Positions 23,933 through 30,834 of a DNA stretch of 39,192 bases are shown here, piece after piece. The position numbers and the translations under genes are program-made. The DNA comes from Clostridia bacterium. Its GTDB lineage: Bacteria > Bacillota > Clostridia > Oscillospirales > CAG-272. The notes beneath the pieces were generated by a model, which saw only the letters and a list, made by a program, of their open reading frames with translations, searched no databases and was not told the origin of the DNA. The stretch is taken from contig JAFTUH010000073.1 in the NCBI GenBank assembly GCA_017466375.1, forward strand, positions 1 to 39,192, given 5' to 3'. How positions within the stretch are numbered: the stretch's first letter is position 1; each line of letters begins with the position of its first letter.

Positions 23933-25795
23933 ATGAAAAAAATCATTGGATTTCTCTCATCTGTTCCCATGACGGTCATTGGAGGCGTGTGCCTCGTCAT
24001 TAGCTTTATTCTCTCCAAAACAGAGACTGTTTTCCTCCTCGATCCGGCATGGGCAACTGTGCTGATCAGCGGACTGCCGCTTTTGGTGAATGCGGTAAGA
24101 AAACTGATCTTCAACAAAGGAATCAGCAAAATCTCCTCCGCTCTGCTCATCACAGCAGCGATGATTGCGGCAATTGCAATTGGGGACCTCTTTGCGGCGG
24201 GTGAGGTCGCATTCATTATGGCGATCGGTGAGATTTTAGAGGATCTGACCACCGACCGTGCCAAAAAGGGGCTGAAAAAGCTGATCTCTCTTACGCCGAC
24301 GCAGGGCAGACGGCTTATCAACGGAAAGGAAGAAATGATCCCGGCTGAGGAGATCTGCAAGGGCGATATTCTCCGCATTCTCCCGGGTGAGAGCATTCCC
24401 GTGGACGGACGGATCGTCTCCGGCAGCACGTCAGTCGATCAGTCGATTCTGACAGGCGAGTCACTTCCCGTTGACAAAGGCGCAGGCGATGAGGTGTTCT
24501 GCGGCACGATCAACCGATTCGGTGCGATTGACATTGAGGCAACCAAGGTCGGCGAGGACAGTTCGCTCCAAAAGCTGATCCGCATGGTAAAGGAAGCCGA
24601 GGACCAAAAAGCACCGATGGCACGTATTGCCGACCGGGCGGCGAGCTGGCTTGTCCCTGCGGCGCTTCTGATTGCAATTATTACCGGATTTGTAACGAAA
24701 GACATCGTCCGCGCGGTTACGGTGCTCGTCGTCTTCTGCCCGTGCGCGCTCGTTCTGGCGACACCGACCGCGATCATGGCGGCAATCGGACAGGCGACGA
24801 AGCACGGCGTGATCATCAAATCCGGTGAAGCGCTGGAGAAGATGGGCAAGGTCAAAACGGTCGCGTTTGACAAAACAGGCACGCTGACGTACGGGCGTCT
24901 TGCTGTTTCCGAGGTGATCCCGCTTTCCGATGCTGCAGACAGCAATTCCCTGCTCACTCTTGCTGCATCCGCTAAGGCAAAAAGCGAGCATCCGCTTGCT
25001 AAAGCGATCGTCGAGTGTGCGAAGAAGCGCGGACTTGTCATATCGGATACATCAGATTTCACGATGGAGGCAGGCAAAGGCGTGAAGGCGACCGTATCGG
25101 GGCGCACAGTTCTTTGCGGCAGTGAGAAATATCTTCTTGAAAACGGAATCACCGCGGACGGTGCGGCAGTACGCACAATGGAAGAGATCCGTGCACGCGG
25201 CGACGCCCTGATCGCGGTGGCTGACAACGAGCGGTATCTCGGCGTCATTGCGCTGTCTGATGTAATTCGACCGAATGCCCCGGAGATGGTGAAAAAACTC
25301 CACGCCCTCGGTCTTGAAACCGTGCTTCTGACAGGCGATAACCGCAAAGCGGCGGCACATTTTGCAAAGCAGGCAGGCATCCGTGAGGTACGGGCAGAGC
25401 TTCTTCCCGAGGAAAAGCTCTCGACTGTCGCTGAGCTGCAAAAGAACGCCTGCATCTGCATGATCGGCGACGGTGTAAACGACGCGCCTGCGCTCAAGAG
25501 TGCCGATATCGGTGTCGCAATGGCGAACATTGGCAGCGACATCGCCGTGGAAGCCGCAGATATTGCGCTTGTGAGCGACGATCTCTCACGGATTCCGTAT
25601 CTGAAACGGCTGTCACGCGCAACCGTCCGCACGATCAAGATCAGCATCACTCTGTCGATGGTTATCAATATTCTTGCCGTGATTCTGTCCGTTATGGGCG
25701 TTCTGAATCCGACGACAGGCGCACTCGTCCATAATGCCGGATCGTGCTTTGTGGTGCTGTTCGCGGCGCTTCTCTACGATCGGAAATTCAAATAA
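23933..25795 (+). CDS. P1B-type heavy-metal-translocating ATPase
   Basis: A 620-aa membrane pump that exports a transition metal using ATP. Motifs in order: actuator TGES (174-177), metal-binding CPC (269-271) in the sixth helix, phosphorylation site DKTGTLT (D313), SEHPLAKAI (His353-Pro354) and GDGVNDAP near residue 507. The last helix has HNAGS. It lacks the N-terminal HMA/ferredoxin-like metal domain seen in many CopA/CadA pumps. The CPC motif with the last-helix pattern is closer to zinc/cadmium-type pumps than copper pumps, but specificity is uncertain. Divergent TetR control is likely. A hairpin shared with the reverse-transcriptase gene ends it. Confidence 0.9.
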   Translation: MKKIIGFLSSVPMTVIGGVCLVISFILSKTETVFLLDPAWATVLISGLPLLVNAVRKLIFNKGISKISSALLITAAMIAAIAIGDLFAAGEVAFIMAIGEILEDLTTDRAKKGLKKLISLTPTQGRRLINGKEEMIPAEEICKGDILRILPGESIPVDGRIVSGSTSVDQSILTGESLPVDKGAGDEVFCGTINRFGAIDIEATKVGEDSSLQKLIRMVKEAEDQKAPMARIADRAASWLVPAALLIAIITGFVTKDIVRAVTVLVVFCPCALVLATPTAIMAAIGQATKHGVIIKSGEALEKMGKVKTVAFDKTGTLTYGRLAVSEVIPLSDAADSNSLLTLAASAKAKSEHPLAKAIVECAKKRGLVISDTSDFTMEAGKGVKATVSGRTVLCGSEKYLLENGITADGAAVRTMEEIRARGDALIAVADNERYLGVIALSDVIRPNAPEMVKKLHALGLETVLLTGDNRKAAAHFAKQAGIREVRAELLPEEKLSTVAELQKNACICMIGDGVNDAPALKSADIGVAMANIGSDIAVEAADIALVSDDLSRIPYLKRLSRATVRTIKISITLSMVINILAVILSVMGVLNPTTGALVHNAGSCFVVLFAALLYDRKFK

Positions 25796-25798
25796 CAG

Positions 25799-25828
25799 AA
25801 AAGGCAGTCGGAAATCCGGCTGCCTTAT
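25799..25828. terminator. Bidirectional hairpin terminator, ATPase / retron RT
   Basis: Stem AAGGCAG-T-CGG / CCG-G-CTGCCTT. It overlaps the stop codon of the minus-strand reverse transcriptase and has short T-rich tails on both strands. Confidence 0.75.
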
Positions 25829-26748
25829 TTCGCTTCTTTAAGAATACGGATGACTGCTTCTTTGTAGTCAAGAAATTTCGCATCATCGGGAGATATCTGG
25901 AGAACGTAGTTGATTCGTCCGAGCAATCTCATGAGATACTGCTTTTCAGAAAACGGGGACGCGGTTCTTCTAAGGTGATCCGCCACGCCGAATTTTCGGA
26001 GAAAAAACACTTCCTGCCGTATCTTCCGCTTGTAATCGGCGGAAATGTTGAGTTTCTCGTTGACGACCACACCCGTAACAATCTGCCGTCTGCAAAACGG
26101 AACGACGGCGGTCTTTTTTTCGTTAAGGAAAAATCCGCGCTTTCTGAGCTCGTCACGAATGAACGGAACGATCTCCCCTTCATCAAAATCGCCCGAGAAC
26201 GTCATATCGTCGCAGTAGCGTGTGTAGCTGACGCCAAGCGCGCGGCACCGTTTGCCGACAGCTTCATCAAAATCGCGCATGATGATATTCGTAATCATCG
26301 GCGAGGACGGCGCCCCCTGCGGAAGCACCTCTCCACAGTAGCAAAGCATAGCAAGAAGTACGCGGATTTTCTCTGCATACTTTTCTTTTGGAAACGCATT
26401 TTCTTTGACGGTGGAATACAGCACGCTGTCAAAAAAATGAGCAATATCCAGCTTGAGAAGCTTTGCTTTACCGACGTGCGGCACGGCATTTTTACAGACA
26501 CTTCCGGCAATACGATACGCAGTGGCGTAGGTCGAAATCGGCTCATAGGATAGCAGCTTATCCGCTATGGCGCGCTGGACGCGCGAGAGAATCTCATCCG
26601 GCACGTTGAGCGTTCGGAAGGAACCGTCACGCTTCGGAAGTTTAACCTCGCGATAGTGCGCGGAGAGATTGTTGCTGAGACCGTACAGTGTTTTCGCTGG
26701 AAAGCCGAGATCCGCCTCAACAGAGGATAGTTCTTTATAAACGATCAT
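25825..26748 (-). CDS. Retron-type reverse transcriptase
   Basis: A 307-aa reverse transcriptase expected to copy the upstream structured RNA into branched msDNA. The RT motifs are in order: LDIAHFFDSV (100-109, first catalytic Asp), QGAPSSP (144-150), the catalytic YCDD (178-181), and FFLNEKKT (207-213). Two retron hallmarks are present: NAVPH (87-91, NAxxH) and IVTGVVVN with VTG at 224-226. No maturase, endonuclease or fused effector domain is present, which argues against a group II intron or a fusion-type retron. The ATG at 26748 follows AGGGA eight bases upstream, and this ribosome site overlaps the a2 repeat of the RNA. It shares a promoter with that RNA. Confidence 0.95.
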   Translation of the reverse strand: MIVYKELSSVEADLGFPAKTLYGLSNNLSAHYREVKLPKRDGSFRTLNVPDEILSRVQRAIADKLLSYEPISTYATAYRIAGSVCKNAVPHVGKAKLLKLDIAHFFDSVLYSTVKENAFPKEKYAEKIRVLLAMLCYCGEVLPQGAPSSPMITNIIMRDFDEAVGKRCRALGVSYTRYCDDMTFSGDFDEGEIVPFIRDELRKRGFFLNEKKTAVVPFCRRQIVTGVVVNEKLNISADYKRKIRQEVFFLRKFGVADHLRRTASPFSEKQYLMRLLGRINYVLQISPDDAKFLDYKEAVIRILKEAK

Positions 26749-26755
26749 TTAACAT

Positions 26756-26947
26756 CCCTGAACAATACAAATTTGTATGCTGAAAAGCGCAGGTGTAATG
26801 AGGTACGTCGAAGGCGTACGTCACCATTCCGCAGGAATGGTTTTTACTCCGAGCATTTTCATCTGAGCGCAGCGAATACGGCAGGGTTACTGCCTCCGAC
26901 AGCGACTCGCTGCCGGCTTGAAAAATCAAGTGACACTATTGTTCGGG
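26756..26947 (-). ncRNA. Retron msr-msd structured RNA
   Basis: Directly upstream of the reverse transcriptase on the same strand. The ends form the a1/a2 pair: CCCGAACAATA (26947-26937) with TATTGTTCAGGG (26767-26756), 11 base pairs and one bulged A. A G at 26936, just after a1, is the candidate branch nucleotide. The msr part shows three hairpins: CTTGA/TCAAG (26930-26917), CCGGCAGCG/CGCTGTCGG (26916-26896) and GGCAG/CTGCC (26894-26880). The msd part (about 26880-26768) forms a long imperfect stem, with GTAT..GCTG at its left base pairing to CAGCATAC at its right. It holds an inner hairpin ACCATTCC/GGAATGGT (26841-26823). Exact RNA and cDNA ends are inferred. Confidence 0.85.
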
Positions 26948-26950
26948 AGT

Positions 26951-26979
26951 ATTATATCACAGGCGCGTACCGGTGTCAA
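26951..26979 (-). promoter_or_regulatory. Consensus sigma-A promoter of the retron
   Basis: Minus strand TTGACA (26974-26979), 17 bases, TATAAT (26951-26956), perfect in both boxes and with a TG extended -10. The predicted start (about 26944) falls in the a1 repeat, as expected for an msr transcript. Confidence 0.9.
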
Positions 26980-26993
26980 GGAATAACGTACGG

Positions 26994-27016
26994 AAAAACA
27001 GGATTTTTGACAATCC
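26994..27016 (-). terminator. Weak hairpin terminator after the HTH gene
   Basis: Minus strand stem GGATT/AATCC (27016-27001) followed by TGTTTTT. The five-base-pair stem is weak, so some read-through into the retron is possible. Confidence 0.4.
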
Positions 27017-27027
27017 GTTTACAGGTA

Positions 27028-27270
27028 TTACTCCAGTCCAAGAAGCCAAGCAGGCGTCACTTTCAGAATCCGCGCAAGCTCTCTCAGCTCGTAATCCGCC
27101 ACAAATCTCGTACCGATTTCAATTCTTGATATGCTGTCACGTTCAAGAATAATCCCCGCTACCTGCATCTGTGCCGCGAGATCGCTCTGTGTCATTCTGT
27201 GACGGCACCTTGCCTCGTGTACGCGATCGCCGCAGATGTTCTTTTTGCCTTCGTAATCGTAAATTTTCAT
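27028..27270 (-). CDS. Small XRE/Cro-type helix-turn-helix protein
   Basis: An 80-aa single-domain DNA-binding protein: MKIYDYEGKKNICGDRVHEA, then MTQSDLAAQMQ and RDSISRIEIGTRFVADYELR, a common Firmicutes XRE type. The ATG at 27270 has GGAGAG five bases upstream and is preferred over the ATG four codons earlier. It lies just upstream of the retron on the same strand and divergent from the two-gene operon at 27410-29250. Two 25-bp palindromes in the gap are its likely operators. It could be the retron's regulator or accessory protein; small HTH partners are known for some retron types. It could equally be only the repressor of the divergent operon. Confidence 0.88.
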   Translation of the reverse strand: MKIYDYEGKKNICGDRVHEARCRHRMTQSDLAAQMQVAGIILERDSISRIEIGTRFVADYELRELARILKVTPAWLLGLE

Positions 27271-27291
27271 TAATCTCTCCAATATTTAGAT

Positions 27292-27316
27292 AAAGTTCGG
27301 AATTTATCTTGACTTT
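27292..27316. promoter_or_regulatory. Operator-like palindrome, site 1 (imperfect)
   Basis: A 25-bp site with outer arms AAAGT / ACTTT and the same central GAATTTATCT as site 2. It overlaps the -35 box of the plus-strand promoter (27309-27314). Confidence 0.6.
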
Positions 27317-27337
27317 AACATATTTTTGTCGTATAAT
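27309..27337 (+). promoter_or_regulatory. Promoter of the 203-aa/403-aa gene operon
   Basis: TTGACT (27309-27314), 17 bases, TATAAT (27332-27337). Its -35 box is covered by operator site 1 and its start region by site 2. Confidence 0.8.
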
Positions 27338-27345
27338 TGTGTTAA
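27317..27345 (-). promoter_or_regulatory. Divergent promoter of the small HTH gene
   Basis: Minus strand TTAACA (27340-27345), 17 bases, TATGTT (27317-27322). It overlaps the plus-strand promoter and lies between the two palindromes, so one bound protein could control both directions. Confidence 0.55.
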
Positions 27346-27368
27346 AGATCAGAATTTATCTGATCTTT
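27344..27368. promoter_or_regulatory. Operator-like palindrome, site 2 (perfect)
   Basis: Ten-base arms AAAGATCAGA and TCTGATCTTT, perfectly complementary, around a 5-base centre ATTTA. It begins 7 bases after the plus-strand -10 box. Its centre is 52 bp from that of site 1, about five helical turns, so cooperative binding on one face is possible. Confidence 0.75.
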
Positions 27369-27409
27369 TGCGCTTCTAAATATTATCTTAATAAAGAAAG
27401 GAAAAGAAA

Positions 27410-28021
27410 ATGGGATTTTTTCGCTCACCAATGACGCTGATCGGACTTTCGATGCAACGAAAGAAAATCGTTGCGGAACTCGAAGGACACGAACCTGAAT
27501 GGTACTTTACCCAAGAAGGAGAACAAGCGTACAACAACGCAAAAACAAAAGCAGACAAGGTATTGTATTTTTTCGACTATCTGAACGCCGTTGCAGGCTC
27601 AAGAGGAAACAGAGACACTCTCTACCGTGCAGCGTACGTCATGGCAAACTCAATGGACAGCTCATCGCTGGATTTTTCGGGCTATCCGAACATTCTGAAG
27701 ACAGATAAGAACCCGCTCGTTCGCACTGCTGCACTAAAGCCCAGTGAGCCAGCTGTTTTCGGACTCATGAGTCTGTCAATTCTTCACGGCAGTGATAATG
27801 CCAGTGACTATCTTGAGGCAAAAGCCTGCCCGTACAAATTTCTCACATACTCCGCCGATGACGGCAGTATGTCCGATCTGTATAAAATCGAGAGAGATAT
27901 TATCGGTGCATTCTGTCTTGAAGAGGATGGAGAATACGTACCTCCCTATATGTATGATATTATCGACTCCGAAATCGGTCCCGATTCGGACGATGAAGAA
28001 GACTATAGCGACGATGAATAA
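27410..28021 (+). CDS. Hypothetical protein with acidic C-terminus (retron-adjacent operon, gene 1)
   Basis: A 203-aa protein I do not recognise. It has no signal peptide or convincing transmembrane segment. The N-terminus MGFFRSPMTLIGLSMQRKKI is basic and mildly amphipathic. The middle is mixed helical (ADKVLYFFDYLNAVAGSRGN). The last 20 residues are strongly acidic, with runs of Asp/Glu. The ATG at 27410 has AAGGA eight bases upstream. It is the first gene of a two-gene operon that starts from the HTH-controlled divergent promoter and ends 17 bases before the membrane coiled-coil gene. The acidic tail could mimic nucleic acid or hold a basic partner; that is speculation. Confidence 0.8.
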   Translation: MGFFRSPMTLIGLSMQRKKIVAELEGHEPEWYFTQEGEQAYNNAKTKADKVLYFFDYLNAVAGSRGNRDTLYRAAYVMANSMDSSSLDFSGYPNILKTDKNPLVRTAALKPSEPAVFGLMSLSILHGSDNASDYLEAKACPYKFLTYSADDGSMSDLYKIERDIIGAFCLEEDGEYVPPYMYDIIDSEIGPDSDDEEDYSDDE

Positions 28022-28038
28022 GAAAGGAGCACGCGGTC

Positions 28039-29250
28039 ATGAGTAACGATAAAATGAGTATGAGTGAAATAATTGACGAGCTTCATAACATCGATACACT
28101 GTTCAGTCGGTATCGGTCGATTGAGAGTTCGCTCAGTGATCTGTCTTACAAAATGGAGGAAGAAACCGATCAAGTCAGGCATGAACACGTAAAGCTTCTT
28201 ATGGAATTCGAGAACAAACAGCGTGAAAAAACGATTGCAAAGAAGCCTGCCCCGTCCCGCGCACTCCGCCTGGCACCGCCCACTCCTCCGCAAAAGCCTG
28301 AAATCTCCGATCCTGACAAAAACATTAAGAAAAGTGTAATAGCCGGCCTCGCATTTTGGGCTTGCATCGCTCTGGTCGTTTTCGGTCTGGCGATGGGCGG
28401 TACTTTTTACGGACAAATTCTCCAATTTGTTTGTGTCTTTCCCGCTGCAATTGCGGGTTTCATTTGGCATCAGTACTCCAACAAAGTTGATATGTTCTTA
28501 GCATGGCGGAATGAACAGAAAGAATACGATAAGAAGCAACAAGTATGGAAAGCTGAATTCGCAAAAAAAGCAACCGACGCAGACAACGCACGTCTTCTCG
28601 GTGAATTCCAAGCGTACGACGCATCCTTTTTGAAATTCGTTGAAATCTGCTCGAAGGAATTTGCCGATCAGTACACTGCCCGTCACGTCGCAGGACTTCA
28701 GCGCATCGCCGATAAATATGAAAAGAAAGAAGAAGAACTGCGCAGTCAAGCGGCAGAGGTGCGCGCCGAACTCGACAGTGTCACACTGATCCACAAGAAT
28801 TTGTTCGAGAACGCATGGAGAATCGCCGCCATCCTGGAAACCGGCCGTGCAGATACACTGAAGGAAGCAATCAATCTGGCGCTTGACGAGGCAAGAAAAG
28901 ACGAGGAAGAAGAAGCAAGACGCGAGGAAGCGCGTCAGCAGGAAGAAATCCTTGAGCGTCAGGCGGAAGAAAGCCGCAGACATAACGAGGCGATGCAGCG
29001 TGCAGCTGAGCGAGAAGCCGCCGATAGACGTGCGCATGACCGTGAGATGGAAAGAGCGGCGAAGGCACAGGCACGCGCTGCAGAGGCACAGGCACGGGAA
29101 GCGGCAAAGCAGACAGAAATGGCGAGAGAACAATCGAGTGCTGCAAGCAGAGCTGCAAGCGCCAGATGTACTAACTGTGCCAACTTCTCTAAATGTCCGC
29201 CAAATGCCAGAAAGAATTCCGGAAGTTGCGGAGCCTATAGGCCGATGTAA
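28039..29250 (+). CDS. Two-helix membrane protein with long coiled coil and C-terminal four-Cys motif (gene 2)
   Basis: A 403-aa protein of unrecognised family. In order: a helical N-terminus (1-65), a Pro-rich linker (70-90), two adjacent transmembrane helices (about 98-119 and 123-145) forming a hairpin, then a large predicted cytoplasmic region. That region holds charged coiled coil (about 225-245) and a long Glu/Arg/Ala-rich helix (about 285-372). It ends in Cys377-x2-Cys380-x5-Cys386-x10-Cys397 plus GAYRP, which looks like a zinc-binding knuckle. The ATG at 28039 has AGGAG nine bases upstream. A strong hairpin follows it. A two-helix membrane protein beside a retron recalls retrons with membrane effectors, but homology is not shown. 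Confidence 0.85.
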   Translation: MSNDKMSMSEIIDELHNIDTLFSRYRSIESSLSDLSYKMEEETDQVRHEHVKLLMEFENKQREKTIAKKPAPSRALRLAPPTPPQKPEISDPDKNIKKSVIAGLAFWACIALVVFGLAMGGTFYGQILQFVCVFPAAIAGFIWHQYSNKVDMFLAWRNEQKEYDKKQQVWKAEFAKKATDADNARLLGEFQAYDASFLKFVEICSKEFADQYTARHVAGLQRIADKYEKKEEELRSQAAEVRAELDSVTLIHKNLFENAWRIAAILETGRADTLKEAINLALDEARKDEEEEARREEARQQEEILERQAEESRRHNEAMQRAAEREAADRRAHDREMERAAKAQARAAEAQAREAAKQTEMAREQSSAASRAASARCTNCANFSKCPPNARKNSGSCGAYRPM

Positions 29251-29278
29251 TAAAATTATAGAAAATCAAAGCGCCAGC

Positions 29279-29307
29279 AAAAGCAGTATCGAATCGGTAC
29301 TGCTTTT
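29279..29307 (+). terminator. Terminator of the retron-adjacent operon
   Basis: Stem AAAAGCAGTA / TACTGCTTTT (10 bp), loop TCGAATCGG, then a short T/C-rich tail; 28 bases after the 403-aa gene. Confidence 0.85.
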
Positions 29308-29347
29308 CTCTTGCCCAAATATGGAAACAACATACATCCGCTCGTCT

Positions 29348-29377
29348 GCATAACGGTGACTGTCGGCAGGCAATACT
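29348..29377 (+). promoter_or_regulatory. Candidate forespore (sigma-F/sigma-G) promoter of sigG
   Basis: GCATA (29348-29352) and GGCAATACT (29369-29377) are 16 bases apart and match the sigma-F pattern GYATA / GGnnAnnnT. It lies 40 bases before the sigG ATG. No sigma-A promoter was seen here, consistent with compartment-specific expression. Confidence 0.5.
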
Positions 29378-29416
29378 GTTTTCATGAACATCCTTCACAG
29401 AAACGGATAGTGCGGC

Positions 29417-30190
29417 ATGTATTACAATAAAGTGGAAATATGCGGTGTAAACACGGCAAAGCTGGCAGTATTAACAAGCGAGGAAAAGCGTGAGCTTCTC
29501 CTCAAAAGTAAGGCGGGGGACGAGGCGGCGCGGCAGAAGCTGATCGACGGTAATCTGAGATTGGTACTGAGCATCATACAGCGCTTCACCAATCGCAGAG
29601 AGAATCTGGACGATCTGTTTCAGGTGGGATGCATCGGACTGATTAAAGCGGTTGATAACTTCAACACGGATTTGGATGTAAAATTCTCCACATACGCCGT
29701 ACCTATGATCATCGGCGAGGTGCGGCGGTATCTCCGAGATAACAACACGATCCGCGTGAGCCGATCCGTGCGGGATCTTGCCTACCGTGCCCTGCAGATG
29801 CGCGAACAGCTCTCCAAAACGATGGCAGCAGAGCCGACAATCGCGCAGATCGCCAAGGAACTGGGAGAGAAAGAAGAAAACATCCACAATGCGATTGAAG
29901 CAATCGTAGAGCCCGTATCGCTGTATGAGCCGGTTTACAACGACGGAGGGGATTCAATTTACGTCATCGATCAAGTGAGTGACTCCGGCACATCAGACGA
30001 GCTGTGGCTTGAAAACATCGCCTTGAAGGAAGCGATGAAAAAGCTGTCCGACCGGGAGAAGAAGATCATTCAGATGCGATTCTATAAGGGAAAAACGCAG
30101 ATGGAGATCGCAGAGGAGATCGGCATATCGCAAGCGCAGGTATCACGTTTGGAAAAAGGCGCGCTGGAGCGAATCCGCAAACAAATGTGA
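29417..30190 (+). CDS. sigG: RNA polymerase sporulation sigma factor SigG
   Basis: Late forespore sigma factor. The 257-aa protein begins MYYNKVEICGVNTAKLAVL, the SigG-specific N-terminus. It then shows region 2 (NLRLVLSIIQRF ... LDDLFQVGCIGLIKAVDNF, STYAVPMIIGEVRRYLRDN), region 3 and region 4 (LSDREKKIIQMRFYKGKTQM, GISQAQVSRLEKGALERIR). The ribosome site is weak, as reported for other sigG genes. In Bacillus and many Clostridia sigG follows spoIIGA-sigE; here it stands alone between the retron-adjacent operon and cotJ. A hairpin shared with cotJC ends it. Confidence 0.95.
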   Translation: MYYNKVEICGVNTAKLAVLTSEEKRELLLKSKAGDEAARQKLIDGNLRLVLSIIQRFTNRRENLDDLFQVGCIGLIKAVDNFNTDLDVKFSTYAVPMIIGEVRRYLRDNNTIRVSRSVRDLAYRALQMREQLSKTMAAEPTIAQIAKELGEKEENIHNAIEAIVEPVSLYEPVYNDGGDSIYVIDQVSDSGTSDELWLENIALKEAMKKLSDREKKIIQMRFYKGKTQMEIAEEIGISQAQVSRLEKGALERIRKQM

Positions 30191-30193
30191 CAA

Positions 30194-30225
30194 AAAGCAT
30201 CGGATACATCCGTACCCGATGCTTT
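30194..30225. terminator. Bidirectional hairpin terminator, sigG / cotJC
   Basis: Stem AAAGCATCGG / CCGATGCTTT (10 bp) with a 12-base loop, 4 bases after the sigG stop and just beyond the convergent cotJC stop. Confidence 0.85.
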
Positions 30226-30228
30226 CTC

Positions 30229-30831
30229 TTATCTCTTCGGCTGGTAGGCGGGATTGACTGCGTAAAAGTTCTTAGAGTCCATGCTGTCCTTCGCAATCTG
30301 CAGCGCGTCACCGAAGCGCTGATAGTGCACGATCTCGCGCTCGCGGAGGTATTTCAGCGGATCGCGTACGTCGGGATCATCGATCAGGCGGAGCAGATTG
30401 TCATACGTCACGCGTGCCTTTTGTTCCGCCGCGAGATCCTCGTGGAGATCGGCGAGTACGTCTCCCTTCGACTGAAGGGTAGCAGCCGTGAAGGGGAATC
30501 CGGACGCAGCCGTCGGGTACACACCAACCGTGTGATCAACAAAATATGCCGCAAACGGTGTGCCCGCAATCTCCTCAGGCTTAAGATCCCGCGTCAGCTG
30601 ATGCAGGATCGTGGAGATCATTTCAACGTGAGCAAGTTCTTCCGTGCCAACGTCGGTCAGAACGCCGACTACCTCACGGTAAGGCATCGAGAACCGCTGG
30701 GAAAGATACCGCGTAGAGGCTCCCAATTCGCCGTCCGGACCACCCAACTGACTGACGATGATCTGTGCGTACAGCGGATTTGGATTTTTGATCTTAACCG
30801 GATACTGAAGTGATTTCTTGTATACCCACAT
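30229..30831 (-). CDS. cotJC: Spore coat protein CotJC (manganese-catalase family)
   Basis: A 200-aa member of the manganese-catalase family found in the spore coat. The N-terminus MWVYKKSLQYPVKIKNPNP and QLGGPDGELGASTRYLSQRF are CotJC signatures. Ferritin-like metal ligands are visible as GTEELAHVEM (Glu, His), EDLAAEQKAR and REREIVHYQRFGDAL. The ATG at 30831 has GGGAGGG upstream. It is the last gene of cotJABC, 3 bases after cotJB. It probably contributes to peroxide handling or assembly in the coat; mother-cell expression is known for the family. Confidence 0.95.
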   Translation of the reverse strand: MWVYKKSLQYPVKIKNPNPLYAQIIVSQLGGPDGELGASTRYLSQRFSMPYREVVGVLTDVGTEELAHVEMISTILHQLTRDLKPEEIAGTPFAAYFVDHTVGVYPTAASGFPFTAATLQSKGDVLADLHEDLAAEQKARVTYDNLLRLIDDPDVRDPLKYLREREIVHYQRFGDALQIAKDSMDSKNFYAVNPAYQPKR

Positions 30832-30834
30832 AGC

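Noticed and set aside
25825-26748. Reverse transcriptase as a group II intron maturase or diversity-generating retroelement
   Set aside because: No maturase or endonuclease domain, no intron-like RNA downstream, no template/variable repeat seen; NAxxH and VTG motifs plus a1/a2 repeats fit a retron.
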